Shown here one piece after another: positions 45,490 to 57,789 of a DNA stretch of 64,000 bases. The notes under the pieces were generated by a model. It worked only from the letters and a program-made list of their open reading frames with translations. It was not told where the DNA came from and searched no databases. The stretch is from Lunularia cruciata (taxonomy: Eukaryota > Streptophyta > Marchantiopsida > Lunulariales > Lunulariaceae), in contig OX419757.1 in the NCBI GenBank assembly GCA_948567375.1, positions 53,379,665-53,443,664 on the forward strand, written 5' to 3'. The position numbers and the translations under genes were made by a program. Numbering within the stretch: the stretch's first letter is position 1; each line of letters starts with the position of its first letter.

Positions 45490-47070
45490 TGGCACTCATG
45501 AGTTTTTGAGCAGAAACTCGGTATGAGGGGTATTGACTCTAGCTCAGCTACTTTGGCACTGCGTGAGGCACTGATGAAGTCGCATGTGTTTTCATGGAGA
45601 TGTACTATGGCCATCTTCTGCTTCCCTCAGCTGTTTGGCTTCTCTAGACTCAGGCGTCCATAGCGTTTGATGTGATATATCGATATCCACGTCCTTGGAT
45701 GCTTTGCTCGTCTTCCCTTGTTCTCTGAGTGATTTATACTTTCTGTGCTCTGTCTCATCCACCTTCTCAGATTTTTGTTTCCTGACTCAGCTCTTCCTTG
45801 ACCCGCGATATTTACAGGCTATTACTTGTCTCTTGCCACCAGTTCATCTCCATCCTTTTCAGCTGTCATTTTCTTCCTGGTGTCTTTATTTTTCTACTTA
45901 TGTGGGAGTACTGTCTCCGTCTCTTTGCAGGCTGCATCTCAACTATGTGAGTTGCTATCTAATGGTTTCCACGTGACAGTTATTTCGCGTTTCATTCGAT
46001 GATGTTTCTCATATAGATATGCTGGTGTTTCAATATGTTTATTTCGATTATACCATTGCTGCAGGTTACCTTCGATGCATTTTAACTTCGGGATTTCATA
46101 CTACTCTAGTCTTGCGTGTCGTTTACCTTCCATGCATTCTACCCTCGGGGTTTCATATTCCTTAGTGTTGAGTATCATGTACATATTGTTTATCGCTCAT
46201 TTGCACTTCATGAGTTCTGGATAACCCGTTCCCAGAACGGCTTCCATTCTCGTATACCTATATATATAGGTATAAGAGAACAGGTGCCATATTGGGAACG
46301 GGTTATCCAGAACTCATGAGTTGCAAACTATTGTTAAGCAAGATGTACATGGTACGCAACGCTAGAGTAATATGAAATCCCTAAGTTAGAATGCATGGAA
46401 GGTATCCAACAGCAATGGTGTAATCGAAGCAAAACTATTAGAACAACCACATATATAGAGAAGAAACATGAGCAAATGAAAGGCGAAGTAAATGTCATTG
46501 AGAAACCAGTAGATAGCAATATGCATATTTGAGAGGCAGCCATCAAAGAAGCGGATGCCGACCTCCCACATCAGTAGAGAAAAAACACATCAGGAATAAA
46601 TGGCCAACTTAAACGGACGGAGAAAAACTGGTATCAAGAGACAAGAAATTATTTGTAAATATCGCGGGTCAAGGAAGATCCGAGTCAAGAAACGACAATA
46701 GTGGAAGGTGTAGGAGAAAGAGCACGGGAAGTAGAATATATCGCGGGGCAAGGAAGATCTTTGTCAGGAAACTAAAGTCGTGGAAGGTGAAGGAGAAAAA
46801 GCACTTGAAGTAGAAATCGCTCAGAGAACGAGAGAAGATGAGCAAAGCATCCAAGGACTGGATATAGATATATCACAGCAAGCCCAATGGACGCTTGAGT
46901 CCACAGAAACCAAACCACTGAGGGAAGCAGAAGACTGCCATAGTACGCCTCCATGAAAACACATGCTTACTTCATCAATGTCTCACGCAGTGCCGAAGTA
47001 GCTGAGTAAGTATCCCATATCAGTAGATAGAGTCAGTATCCCATATCGAGTTTATGCTCGATAACTCATA
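45490..47070. repeat. Large inverted repeat, arms ~0.78 kb, almost no spacer
   Basis: The left arm (45490-46262) and the reverse complement of the right arm (46263-47070) align along most of their length. Examples are ATGTGTTTTCATGGAG, CCTTGGATGCTTTGCTC, TTCCTTGACCCGCGATATTT, CTCATGAGTTCTGGATAACC. The centre is a perfect 22-nt palindrome at 46253-46274. The arms differ by substitutions and short indels. Internal open frames on both strands mirror one another and are not genes. Confidence 0.85.
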
Positions 47071-48390
47071 TCCATATATGTATATATGCAATGCACTGAT
47101 TTATCATTACCGGGGTAGCAATATTTGATGCTGATTACGTCGATCAAGCTCTGTAATGTAGGGTGTGGTTGCTATCGCGGGGGCCTCGAATCATCAAACA
47201 AAGTTACTTCAAAAGGTTTAATGTAGTCAGGTAACCATAAGTCTTTCGGTAGTCTCTTGTGAAGCTTAAAGGGGAGAGGAGCCTGGAGCATCCTTGTGTG
47301 TGGAAGTAGTTCAGAAAGTTCAGAGTGAAACAGGAGCACTAAGACGCTCCTAAGTGTGCTGTAGCCATCTTTAACTGCATATGCCGCTTTGGTAATCGAC
47401 TTTGATGATCCATTTTCAGAAACGATCCATCTGGATTAAAATAAGTCAATCATGCGTACTGTTACTCTAGAGTTCTGCTCTGTGATTTGAATTATGGATC
47501 CTGCAACTGCTACCCACATTGCTTTCGTTCGTCAACCCTCACTCTCCATACCAAGGGAGCTGAGCATGAAAAACCATGCAGGGGCTAACAAAAGAATTAA
47601 GTAGGTTGCAAGACGATTTGGATTATGTAGAAACCCGTCAAAACAAATAAGCCCAGACCATGCAGGGAACAACCATTACACTACAATTATAACAATATCA
47701 TTACAACACACCGTATAATGGTTGTACAGTGGTGCCAGAGTGATGTATGACAATGTTCATCAAGTCAGCAGTGAGACTTTCAAGTGCAAAGGAAACATTG
47801 AAGGCAAGACCCCAAATGTGGTATGGGTGGAATTAACAAATTCTAGCGTGTGTTTTCCCTATTCACTTTGGACTTAGCAAATTAAAGGACTTTGGTTATT
47901 CTTGAAATACACAGTTTGATTATCATCTGTCAACTATGAGATTGAAAATTGAAGAAAAAGTGTTCTTCGCTTTACTTGTTTGATCTGATTTAATTTTCCT
48001 TTTCATATGCTTATAGTTTCAAGGGAAGATTGGGCGGTCTGAATAAATACGGGCACTATTTCGAAGATAGCAATCTTTATCTGTAGATATGAGCTGAAAT
48101 CTTACAAAAGTAAAATGTAATATTTTTTTCATAACATAGTAAAACGAACTAAATACAAAAACATAAAGTTAAACAAAATAAAATATTACACATATACTGT
48201 AGAACGAAAGTACAAGTTATTTCACTATCTGTTTCAAATCTATACATACCATGTGACACAAATTCTAATAATGGTTTTTTGGTTCTAGACAATATTCTTT
48301 ACAGTCATGTTCCCTACACAAACCAATCCCCTTTGAAAGCTAAAAAGAACGTCACGATACTTGCAACGTGAGATCGGAGTCTCATCAGTA
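47071..48390. other. Intergenic, no gene recognised
   Basis: AT-rich DNA downstream of the lectin kinase. No long frame, repeat or recognisable motif. Confidence 0.4.
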
Positions 48391-50656
48391 CTAGAGCCAA
48401 GGGTAGGAGCACGTATACATAAGTTGCTCCAAGAACCAGACCCGGAATAGTGAGTAGATTGAGCATGCTAAAGTTGTGGAGGTCTGAAGGAGGGAAGGGT
48501 GATACCGATTCAGCGGTTGTTCCGCATCCCGTAGGAATGACAATGGTACTGACTCTGACGAGGTTGCTGAAAATTGAAGAAGTGAAGTTTTATATCGGCG
48601 CAGTGCTTCCGTGTCCCCTTGGATTGACATTGACGTTGACAATGATATATCCGAGTCCTCTTGTATACTTGGCAAATTGTCAGCTGATGTAACCATTGGC
48701 TTCCGGGGTGCCATCACGTATTGAGGTCCACCATCATTGTACGCCGGGCGTGGTTTGGACTTCGGAATGGGAGGCATTCCTACACTACCTGCCAGGATCT
48801 CTACGACTTGCCGCATCTTGGGTCGAGCATCTGGATCTGGGTTGGAACACAAGAGACCTAGAAGTAGCACTTCAACCTCCGTTAAATCATATTGATTCTC
48901 GAGCCTTGGATGTACAACACTGAACAGACTATCGTGGTTCAAGCAGTCCCAGACCCAATCCACGAGAAGAATCTCCTCCTCGGGCAATTCGGGACTGTAA
49001 GCTAGCCTTCCGCAGGCAACTTCCAGAGCCACTGCTCCAAATGCATAAACGTCCGTCTTCTCTGTGAACTTCCCTGTGTAGCTTCCACGTGACGGTACCT
49101 CAGGGGCTATGTACCCGTATGTTCCTGCCAGCGAAGTGGTGGCTGGCTTGTGATCACGGTCCGCCATCCGGGCCAACCCAAAGTCCCCTACTATTGCATT
49201 AAAATCCACATCCAACATGATATTGCTGGACTTAAAGTCCCGGTGGATAATATGTTTTCTTGAGTTTTCATGAAGATAAAGCAAAGCCTCCGCAGCACCG
49301 ACAATGATCTTAAATCTAGTTTTCCAGTCCAACACTGATCCTGCAACTGGCTTAAAAAGAGCCTTATCTAATGATCCGTTTTCCACCAGTTCATAATAAG
49401 AACGTGCCTTTATCGATGCACCATCCAAGCAAGTTGACAATGTTACGGTGTCGGAGCTGGCTTATGATAGAGACTTCAGCCTTGAATTCCTTAAAACCTT
49501 GCTTCGAATCGGTGCTCAATCTTTTGACAGCCACCAGTTGTCCAGTACGTGGTAAAGTTCCTCTATATGCACTTCCAAATCCACCTTGCCCAAGTTTGTA
49601 ATCGTCGCGGAATCCTCCTGTTGCCACGCTCAATTGTTGAAAGGTGAACAGCATACTATCTGCTATGTCAGCGAGCCCCAAGTCTTCTACGGATTCCTCA
49701 TCCGTGGCGGACCTTCGACCATAGAGGAAGTACAGGAAGACTGCAGAGACTGAGACTATGACGGTCGAAACCGCAGTGACCCCAGCAATTAAAGGAACTT
49801 TGCTAGTATGTGTGGGAGCAATATCAGAAACAACTTGAAAGTTCCAGTTGTAAACAGTATAAAAGTTGTGGCAACTGCAAAAACCATTTGCACCGGTGAG
49901 GCCAACGTATATAAGCCCGCCCGACTCACGTTGGAAGATATCGGACAAGATAACTGGAGATTCCAGAAAGGCTTGAACAGGTCTGGAGTTTTTGATACTG
50001 ACTCTAACTTGGAGGAGTGCATGTGACGAACTATAGTCGATAGAGGCAAACAGAGTCTGATTACCAGCAAGATTAATGCTCACTTCGGAGGCATTCCTAC
50101 TGCAATTCGATCTCGGGCTTTCAAAGTCCACACCAACATGGTTATCGTTGATGTCCCCGAACTCATCATTTTGATGTGTGTCAATCACAACAGCCAAAGT
50201 GCGGACGAACTGTTTCCCATCTTTACCATACACGCCGAAAACGTTCTCGAAAGTTACTGTGAATGCATAATCACTGACCAATACAAATGTCATTCCCTCG
50301 CCTCTCCACTCAATTGCGCCTGGCTCAATCTTAAAGGTAAAAATACTGCTAAACGAATGCCATCGATCTGCTGAAGAGTCCCACAGTTTGATAGGGTCCC
50401 ATGCAAACGCCATGCCAAGTGAATTCCTAAACTGAATCGTATTCCTGCTGTCGAATTTCTCACTACGCATGGGAGAAAGCGTCAGATGTCCAAACTCTGT
50501 ACTGGCGTTCGCGTCGCACCTTAGGTTCCCTTCTACATTGCATTTAAAGGGGTTTGCGTCCGTCCCCAGCGAGAAGCCTTTCGGGACTGCAGATTTGCAC
50601 AGTGTTCCGTTGGCCAAAATGGCTATGAAAGCCAACATCAACTCCAACCAAAACAT
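48391..50656 (-). pseudogene. L-type lectin receptor-like kinase with one frameshift
   Basis: The N-terminal frame (50656-49391, 421 aa) has a signal peptide (residues 1-23), a legume-lectin domain (about 25-278, with AVVIDTHQNDEFGDINDNHV as metal-binding-type loop), a transmembrane helix (about 288-312) and the start of a Ser/Thr kinase: LGQGGFGSAYRG (355-366), the catalytic Lys in VAVKRL, and the helix C region to NIVNLLGWCIDKGTFLL. The rest of the kinase (49400-48391) is in another frame: YELVENGSLDKALF, IIHRDFKSSNIML (HRD), VGDFGLARM (DFG), YIAPEV (APE). The shift lies in TTATTATGAA at about 49395, within the kinase hinge, equal to one base gained or two lost. All catalytic motifs survive, so this may be a recent pseudogene or a sequence error. 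Such kinases sit in the plasma membrane and signal from extracellular ligands. Single exon otherwise. Confidence 0.88.
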
Positions 50657-51616
50657 TTTAATTGGCTTTACTGGTTGAATTACAGCAACTGATTTTCTGT
50701 CAGACAGAAGCTAAAATCCGTGATCCCCGTGTGCGCTATCTCCGGAAAGATGAGGAAGAACCCTCAAGGCTTTACTTCACAGGCACATAAAAGATTTGAA
50801 AATCTACAAGTCTCTTGAACTACAACTAATCTAGAGCGGGCAGAGAGTGGCGATGATATGAGCCGCCTTAAGGGGAAGTTAAGCTCCAATGATGCCATGA
50901 ACTCGAGAATCTCTCACAACTCTTACTGCAAGAGTAGGGGTATCCAAAGAGCCGATCACAAGTATCAGATCTTCGATAAACGTTGACAATTCAAAAGAAA
51001 TGAGGTGATGAAACTCGAAACAGAATACGTTGAAGCCTATCCTCTTCATACTCCTGTCACTAGATCAAGTACTGTACACATGAACAAAGTAAACTTTCTT
51101 CTAGGGAAGTACATTCGACTTTCTTCAAGTCAATATCCGTAATTACAATAGTTCGAGTCGTATGAACCTCTAAAGTCCATAGCCGGCCCACTGCGACCGG
51201 GAGCGGCTCATCACCCAAGACTCCAGAATACTCAAAGAATCTTAGGAAGACTTCTTACCAAACCTCTTGTCATAAAGGTGGTCGACGCATCAACCATGCA
51301 CTTGTCTTCGTAGATAGGCCCTTCTTTCCTACGGTCTGCCATCCGAACCCAATCAACCAGCAAATCAGCAAATAACCATTTCGATGGTCAAGAAAACCAC
51401 CATCTCGAATTCTCAAATTGGCTTATGCTAATGTGTAGTAGTAGTAGTTAGCTGATAATATGATCATGTGATATTAGAATAATCTATATTAAGTGTTCAA
51501 AGAACATTAATTTGCTCCGACAATGCTTTCAGCGGTTGTAATTTAACTTATGAAAAATTTGGTCTTTCTAAGAAATTTATAAATTTACTTTCATAGTCTT
51601 ACCTAGATACCTGCCG

Positions 51617-51651
<35 letters not shown>

Positions 51652-53085
51652 TACATCCCAGCATTATAATTTCAATAATTTTGGTTTAAAAAAAAATTTT
51701 CTTACCAAAAAACAAAAAACACTAAGCCATGACGGATCATGAGTATTCCCATTTAAAATTGATTCGAAGCATGTTAAATTTATGTTAGGCTCTTCCTTTC
51801 ATCCATATGGAAAGGGGGTAAAATTAATAGTTTAGAATTAACTTCGGAAATTATGAAGTTGACTTTTCAGAAACATAAAATTCACAAAACTACGATTATA
51901 TCACCCGCAACGCTGAGTAGGATAATTCGTGTGCAAATTGCATATTGTCGCATGTATGGAACAATGAAGAGCTTGTATTTGACACAATATTGTTTCAATT
52001 TGGCTGTTATCGAAATTTGTAACAAAACCATTCAATGTTTGATGCGTGGTCCAGATGTTATTTAACTCATCAAATTATTTGTATTTAACTGCATTGTGTA
52101 GAATGTTATAGAAAGTGTTCTACAACACATAAGAATTTGTAGAATTAGTTTAATTTCTATGATATTTCTCGTTTTTTATTTAGTATTTAGTATATTATAT
52201 CAAAATATATTATGATTAATTTATAATATATGACAGTTCAGATAGATCTTTCTTATTTTTATTAAATTTTTAATTCTAGTTAGTATTTATAGTAGTCAAT
52301 GGATTCCAATAATAACGGTTCAATTCAGTAATTTGTGGAATTGAAGCCCTCTAATTCTCTTAACATATAAACGGCTACTCATTATATAAACTTATCACAT
52401 CTCTTATTATAAAAAAACGATGTATAGCAAGAGAGCTACATCATATAGTTCACGTCAGAATAAATAATAAATCATTGTGGATAAAGTAACACTTTTTGAT
52501 CTAACATATTACGTGATACTATGAAGTAATATCATAAGCCATTCATGATTTAAAATTACATCACTATGCATGTATGTTAAGAATGAATATGGGAGGAAAT
52601 GTTACTGATGAACATTATGAAAAGAGATGAAACCAGTTCACATTGTCATGGTGTAATGATAAAGTGTCATTTGTAATAATTTGGTAAAAACCGGGTAGTT
52701 GTACAAGGATACGAGTTGGAAATAATTAAAAATGAGATAAAATGTTACAATGATAACAAATTATTATTTTATATTTAAACTCTTGGGAAGAGTCATTCCT
52801 TGCAGAGCATAATATCACCACACTTGCACACTACAAAAAATAGATCAAAAGTAATCAGGCTCACTAGAGATGCAATCTAAATGGTTCTTGAATTGATGCT
52901 CATTCATAATGAATTCATTTTCACTCAGAAGTTACATGCCTTTCTCTTGCATGATTTGATTTTGGATTCATATTGTTGAGAAAATTGTAGGTTGAGATCC
53001 TTGTTCCCATCACAAAGTTTATGATTGTATGAAATCAGCAATACTAAAACGGCTTCCGAGTAGTATCCTAAAATGCACGTAAGAA
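50657..53085. other. AT-rich intergenic DNA, no gene recognised
   Basis: The upstream flank of the lectin kinase, then strongly AT-rich DNA (51.4-52.9 kb). The frame 51853-52065 has no recognisable domain. Confidence 0.4.
51621..51649. repeat. (AT)n microsatellite
   Basis: An uninterrupted run of about fourteen AT dinucleotides. Confidence 0.9.
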
Positions 53086-53460
53086 GAGTGGATAGATCCT
53101 CCAAGTGTCCAATCACACAAACGAGTATGACCGTGAAGTAGCATTCTATCCTTCCAAGAAGGCATGATTTCACAAGAGTGGATAGATCCCCCAAGCGTCC
53201 AATCACACTAACGAGTATGACCCAAGTGTCCAATCACACAAACGAGTATGACTGTGAAGTAGCATTCTATCCTTCCAAGAAGGCATGATTTCACAAGAGT
53301 GGATAGATCCCCCAAGTGTCTAATCACACTAACGAGTATGACCGTGAAGTAGCATTCTATCCTTCCAAGAAGGCATGATTTCACAAGAGTGGATAGATCC
53401 CCCAAGTGTCCAATCACACTAACGAGTATGACCGAGAAGTAGCATTCTATCCTTCTGAGA
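53086..53460. repeat. Tandem repeat, 90-bp unit, about four copies
   Basis: GAAGTAGCATTCTATCC recurs at 53135, 53256, 53346 and 53436. Spacing is 121, 90 and 90 bp; the first interval carries a 31-bp partial copy. Because 90 is a multiple of three, the minus strand stays open and encodes a hydrophobic ~30-residue repeat (LGDLSTLVKSCLLGRIECYF). I see no gene context, so it is treated as a repeat. Confidence 0.88.
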
Positions 53461-56010
53461 TGTCACAAGAGTCATGAATGGATCTTACTGATTAATCTTA
53501 TAGACTTGTGTTACATTATGATACTTTAGGAGTTTTGCGAACTATCGATGTATAGTCCCTAACCTCTGTAGACCCCCTAGAGATGGATACTCGTTCCACA
53601 TGAATGATTTCTCTCACTCAAGTGCTTAACTCCTACATCAAGATTCCTCACTTAAGACTACAATCATTTATACATGACATATATGAATATACATACATAG
53701 ATTCAATTACGTGCAAAAGAAGGGTGCACAAAATAAATTTGATGAACATTGGGCCAGAGCCTTTTATACATTTCCTTCTTAGCTTCCAAAAGAAATCCAA
53801 TGGCTAAAATGCACTAGAGATCTTCTAATTACATCTACACCTCACTAAACCTATCTTATCTTATCCTAATCTAATCTTAAATAGGCATAGCTCACATGGA
53901 ATGACCACCTCAGCTTTTTTTTTACAACTGTTTTGTTGTGTAGGTGTCTACATAGGATAGTGTCCTAACTGAGTTCTATGAAGCATGTATAGGTACAAAG
54001 TGCCTTTACCTTCAAACTAGAGATCTATTCTATCCTAACTACAAGATGTGTTGTAATAGTTCTCTACTAAGTTACCAAAAGTTCATATAATATGGTGTCT
54101 ATTGATGGTTGTTTGTAAAAGGTTGTTACTTGTTTGCTATGAGGTCAAGATACAGCTACATAGAATTCCTTTTGCCTTTACAAAGTTGCACATTTCTCAT
54201 GCAAAACTGGTATGTGTATCTTGGAACTTGGAGGCAGTATGAGTCTACAACTTCATTGACAATACTTTTAGTTGGTTCCCTACATAGACCTTCCTCTCCA
54301 ACATATTGAGTTGTGTCTTGAGGTCCTTCACCTTTGCACTTTGTGGATGTTCAACTGCTGTTTGTTCTAGTTGCTCAAGAAATTGAGTAGCAATGCGGCC
54401 AATGGTTACGAGCAGACACATTTTTTTGTTCACTCTAGAGCTCCATAGTCACTTTGGCATGAACCTTCACCTTGATTTTGTCCTCCTTCTCCTTTTGATG
54501 CTTGAGGTTCATAGTAAGCTCCTGAATACAAAGGTATTTAATCTCCTTGTAATCTTATAGTGTGCTTCAGCTGCAATTGTCTTGGCTTGGGACTCTTCCA
54601 ACTCCCTCTGCATCTACACCACTTCTTCATCTTGTGCTCTTATTTTCTCAACTTGTCTTGTTTGTTGCTAGGATACCTTCTTGTTTAAATTTTCTATATC
54701 TACCTTCATTTTCTTGTGTTTCTCCCAATGTGCACTCTCATCCTTCAGGTATTTCTTTGGTATCTTGTCTTTCTCTTGAGAATCCTCTTCTTCAGACTCA
54801 GGTTATTCCTTGACTTTGTTCAGCTCACTACAAAGTAGTGAGCTAAGGGTGCCAAGAACAAGGCACTACAAAGTAGTGCCTTGTCCTTGGCACCTGATTG
54901 AGCTAGCTGGTGGAGATGTTATATGAGTGTAATGGGGTCTTTGATCATAGGGTTGAGTTCCCTATAGAACAACAAGAATCCCTCCAATGCCTCCATTGTT
55001 GGTGTAACCATGTTAATGGTGTATATTGCCATCAGCCACGGGAGTGACTTGTTATCATGTTTTAGACATCATAGGACGTCCTCCATCATGTTGGAAGTCC
55101 TTGTTTATTCATTGTTTGCTGGTTGTGGATCTGCAGGTTGATCCTTAGGATCCTTCTCCACCTCCTTGTGTGCTATGGCAGTATTGTTAATCACACCTGC
55201 ATCTTCTCTCTTGTCTTGTAGTTTCCATCCTGTTGATTTCTCTTCCTTCATTTGAAGTGTGTTATCCTTCATGTGCAGTTCTAGATTGTGTTCTTAGTCA
55301 AATAGACTTTGTTGGGACAGCCTCACTTTGTCATCATTGGCACCTAGGATGACATTGATGATCATTAAAGATTTCTTTGTTGCCTTCTTTAACTTGGCAA
55401 TAGGAACTTCCTTGTCTTCTCCCACCATCATGTTTTACATAGCCATCAAGCCTCCTATATCTTTGTGTGTCATTTTGCTAGGACAACTGAACTTCATCTT
55501 TATGCTCTACCATCTTCATCTTGTCCTAGTTTATTGGGTGTGATGATTTTGCTTTGTCATTCAAGTCCCCAATGTTCCCTTTGTTCTCCAAGATAGGTGA
55601 CAAAATATGGGTGAACAAACTATCACTTCCCGATTTGTTATTATTCTTGGAAATTTTCTGCCGATGATCTAAGGCTTTTAGTGATCTTTTAGTGAGTGAC
55701 CTACTTTATCCCTATCTTCCTCATTTTCTTTGTTTGCTCCTCTGCTTTCACTTTTTCCAGGTGATGCGTCTATTATCTGTGTGGTTTGTTTTTGCTTCTT
55801 TGGGGCTTGAATCTTAGGTTGTGTAGCTATTGTCTTCTGCAAGTGTTTGTCATATTGTACAATTCTTCCACTAGTACAAATTTCTTGGAGCTTGAGTACT
55901 TCTCATCTGCAAGTTGGTATTTCTCTATTTCGTGCTCTACATCTAGGTGTGTACTGAAGTAATTAGGGTGATAGAAATGATTGTGTATTTCTCCTTCTCC
56001 TCCTTTGTAA
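53461..56010. other. Low-complexity DNA, possible decayed coding sequence on the minus strand
   Basis: Minus-strand stretches are Lys/Gln/Glu-rich (for example KIQAPKKQKQTTQIIDASPG near 55780, and coiled-coil-like TQFLEQLEQTAVEHPQSAKV near 54350) with many stops. A short inverted repeat with CACTACAAAGTAGTG lies near 54827-54885. No family recognised. Confidence 0.3.
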
Positions 56011-56130
56011 GAAGGTTCATATCTAAGTAGAAGTGAATTACAAACAATAAGGAGGTTCATATCTAAGTAGAAGTGAATTACAAACAATAAGGAGGTTCAT
56101 ATCTAAGTAGATGTGAATTACAAACAATGA
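56011..56130. repeat. Tandem repeat, 40-bp unit, three copies
   Basis: GGAGGTTCATATCTAAGTAG-type word at about 56012, 56052 and 56092, each followed by A(A/T)GTGAATTACAAACAAT. Confidence 0.9.
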
Positions 56131-56442
56131 CAAGATTGTAACCTCTCCCAGCTTCTTCATCTCATGTACTAACTTAGCTACTCGTCCATGAAACATTTGT
56201 GCTCAACTTACAGGTTTTCTCAAGGGAAGGAGTTGGGAAAAGATGGTGTGGTTGAGTTGACATAAGCTGTTTTTTTGGATTTGAACAACTTCATGATTGT
56301 GTCAATGATTACTTGATAGACAAAATCTTTGAAGGAATCAATTTGTAACAGTTAGTTTTCTTGGCTTTATGAAATCAGTTGTCTACCTTAGTTTTAAGTT
56401 TTTGACTAAGATGACCATGAGGAATCTCCGTAAACATTTGTC

Positions 56443-56556
56443 TGAATGGGGAGGTTTCAAATCCCAAAACCCACCGCTAGTGATCTGTGACATTTGTTTG
56501 AATGGGGAGGTTTCAAATCCCAAAACCCACTGCTAGTGATCTGTGTCCAGAAGGTA
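56443..56556. repeat. Tandem duplication, 57-bp unit, two copies
   Basis: GAATGGGGAGGTTTCAAATC at 56443 and 56500, with nearly identical remainders (CTAGTGATCTGTG in both). Confidence 0.9.
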
Positions 56557-57789
56557 GGATTACCTCTCAAAAATTTACTACTTGTACCGTCAATAATCAT
56601 TAAGAACTACTAGGTGTATTACCCTGAAAATTAAGGTATATTACCCTGAAAATCGGAGGACGGGATATCGAGAGAGGTTGGACGAATGTTGGAAGAATAC
56701 ACAAGCTATGTTTTCATGAGTATTGACTTCTGAAGCCTCTCTTTTTAGGATGATCTAATAAGGAATGCGAGGGTTAAGAATTAGATACGTTACCTTAAAA
56801 ATATTATCATAGGAGAAAGGACTTCCCAACTACAAGAACTGTGTCCACAACTTATAGGAGCAGTTTCGTTCACATTACGTTGTTGTGGATGGATTCAAGT
56901 TTCCATAGTCTCGCATGATACACAATCAAATGTCAACGCCCAATTAGTGATCATCGCGACTGATGGGGCCGGTTGATGGTGAAGTCTCGATGACTGTGTC
57001 ATACTAGAGGATGAATGTCATATGCATCATACCTTGTAGACATCATCAGGTGATTAAGCATGGTTGATCACCTGTGCCAGGTGCTCGGACGGTGAGGATA
57101 ACCCCTTGCTCCGCGGTGTTTCTTTCCAATTCGATCAGTCGTCATCTTCAGAGCCCGTCTACTTTGCGAGATATTGAAGCCGTCGTAATAAGTCCTCCCG
57201 TCAGTTGGCCCTTGCTTCAGAATGGGACGCTAATAAGTCTAATCGATAGAAATTGTGTGTCCCTCATAATTGGCGTTTGCGTCTCACACTTGAATGCTTG
57301 AAGGACTGATATTTGCAAATAGAAACTGTCAAACTGTTCAGATTTGAGTTGTCTATATGCACAATTTGCAATTTGATCCAGCAGACGGGAATTGATCCTG
57401 ACAAGAAACTTATCCTGCTCGACACCTTCGGCTGCGCCACAGAATTCTGTTCTAGACACGAAGGCAAGTAAGGTATACTATAGCTGTATACCGTAATCGA
57501 CCTAGTTCAAGGGACGCCGTTCAGGACAAAGTCGTGGGCGTCTACGATGAAGGGCCGAGCAGTGTAGAGCTGAACATGCCATGCATCAACAATGAGGGTA
57601 CCTTCTTCATTTCGTTAGGTGATTTGGAATGATCAAAGAAAACGCTTTGGAATTTTGCTTTTAAATACTTCATGTATTGAGAGAGGCATAACGTATCTGC
57701 CTTATATTCAGCTCCTCTCATGCTGTATCTCAGACGTTCAAAGCCAATGCTTCTACATAGTCGACTGCTTTAGTGGTAGTACCTGGTTT
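56557..57789. other. Intergenic, no gene recognised
   Basis: 3' flank of the pectinesterase gene. A short duplicated ATTACCCTGAAAAT lies near 56618-56648. No supported gene. Confidence 0.4.

Noticed and set aside
45695..46954. Mirror open frames in the inverted repeat as genes
   Set aside because: The same pyrimidine-rich peptide appears from both arms, so they are repeat translations without recognisable domains.
53208..53417. Hydrophobic repeat protein as a real gene
   Set aside because: The open frame follows from a 90-bp tandem repeat; there is no promoter, start context or relative. Reported as a repeat only.
54827..54890. Short inverted repeat with CACTACAAAGTAGTG as a terminator or MITE
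   Set aside because: The copies are short, with no target duplication or gene end nearby; there is not enough to call an element.
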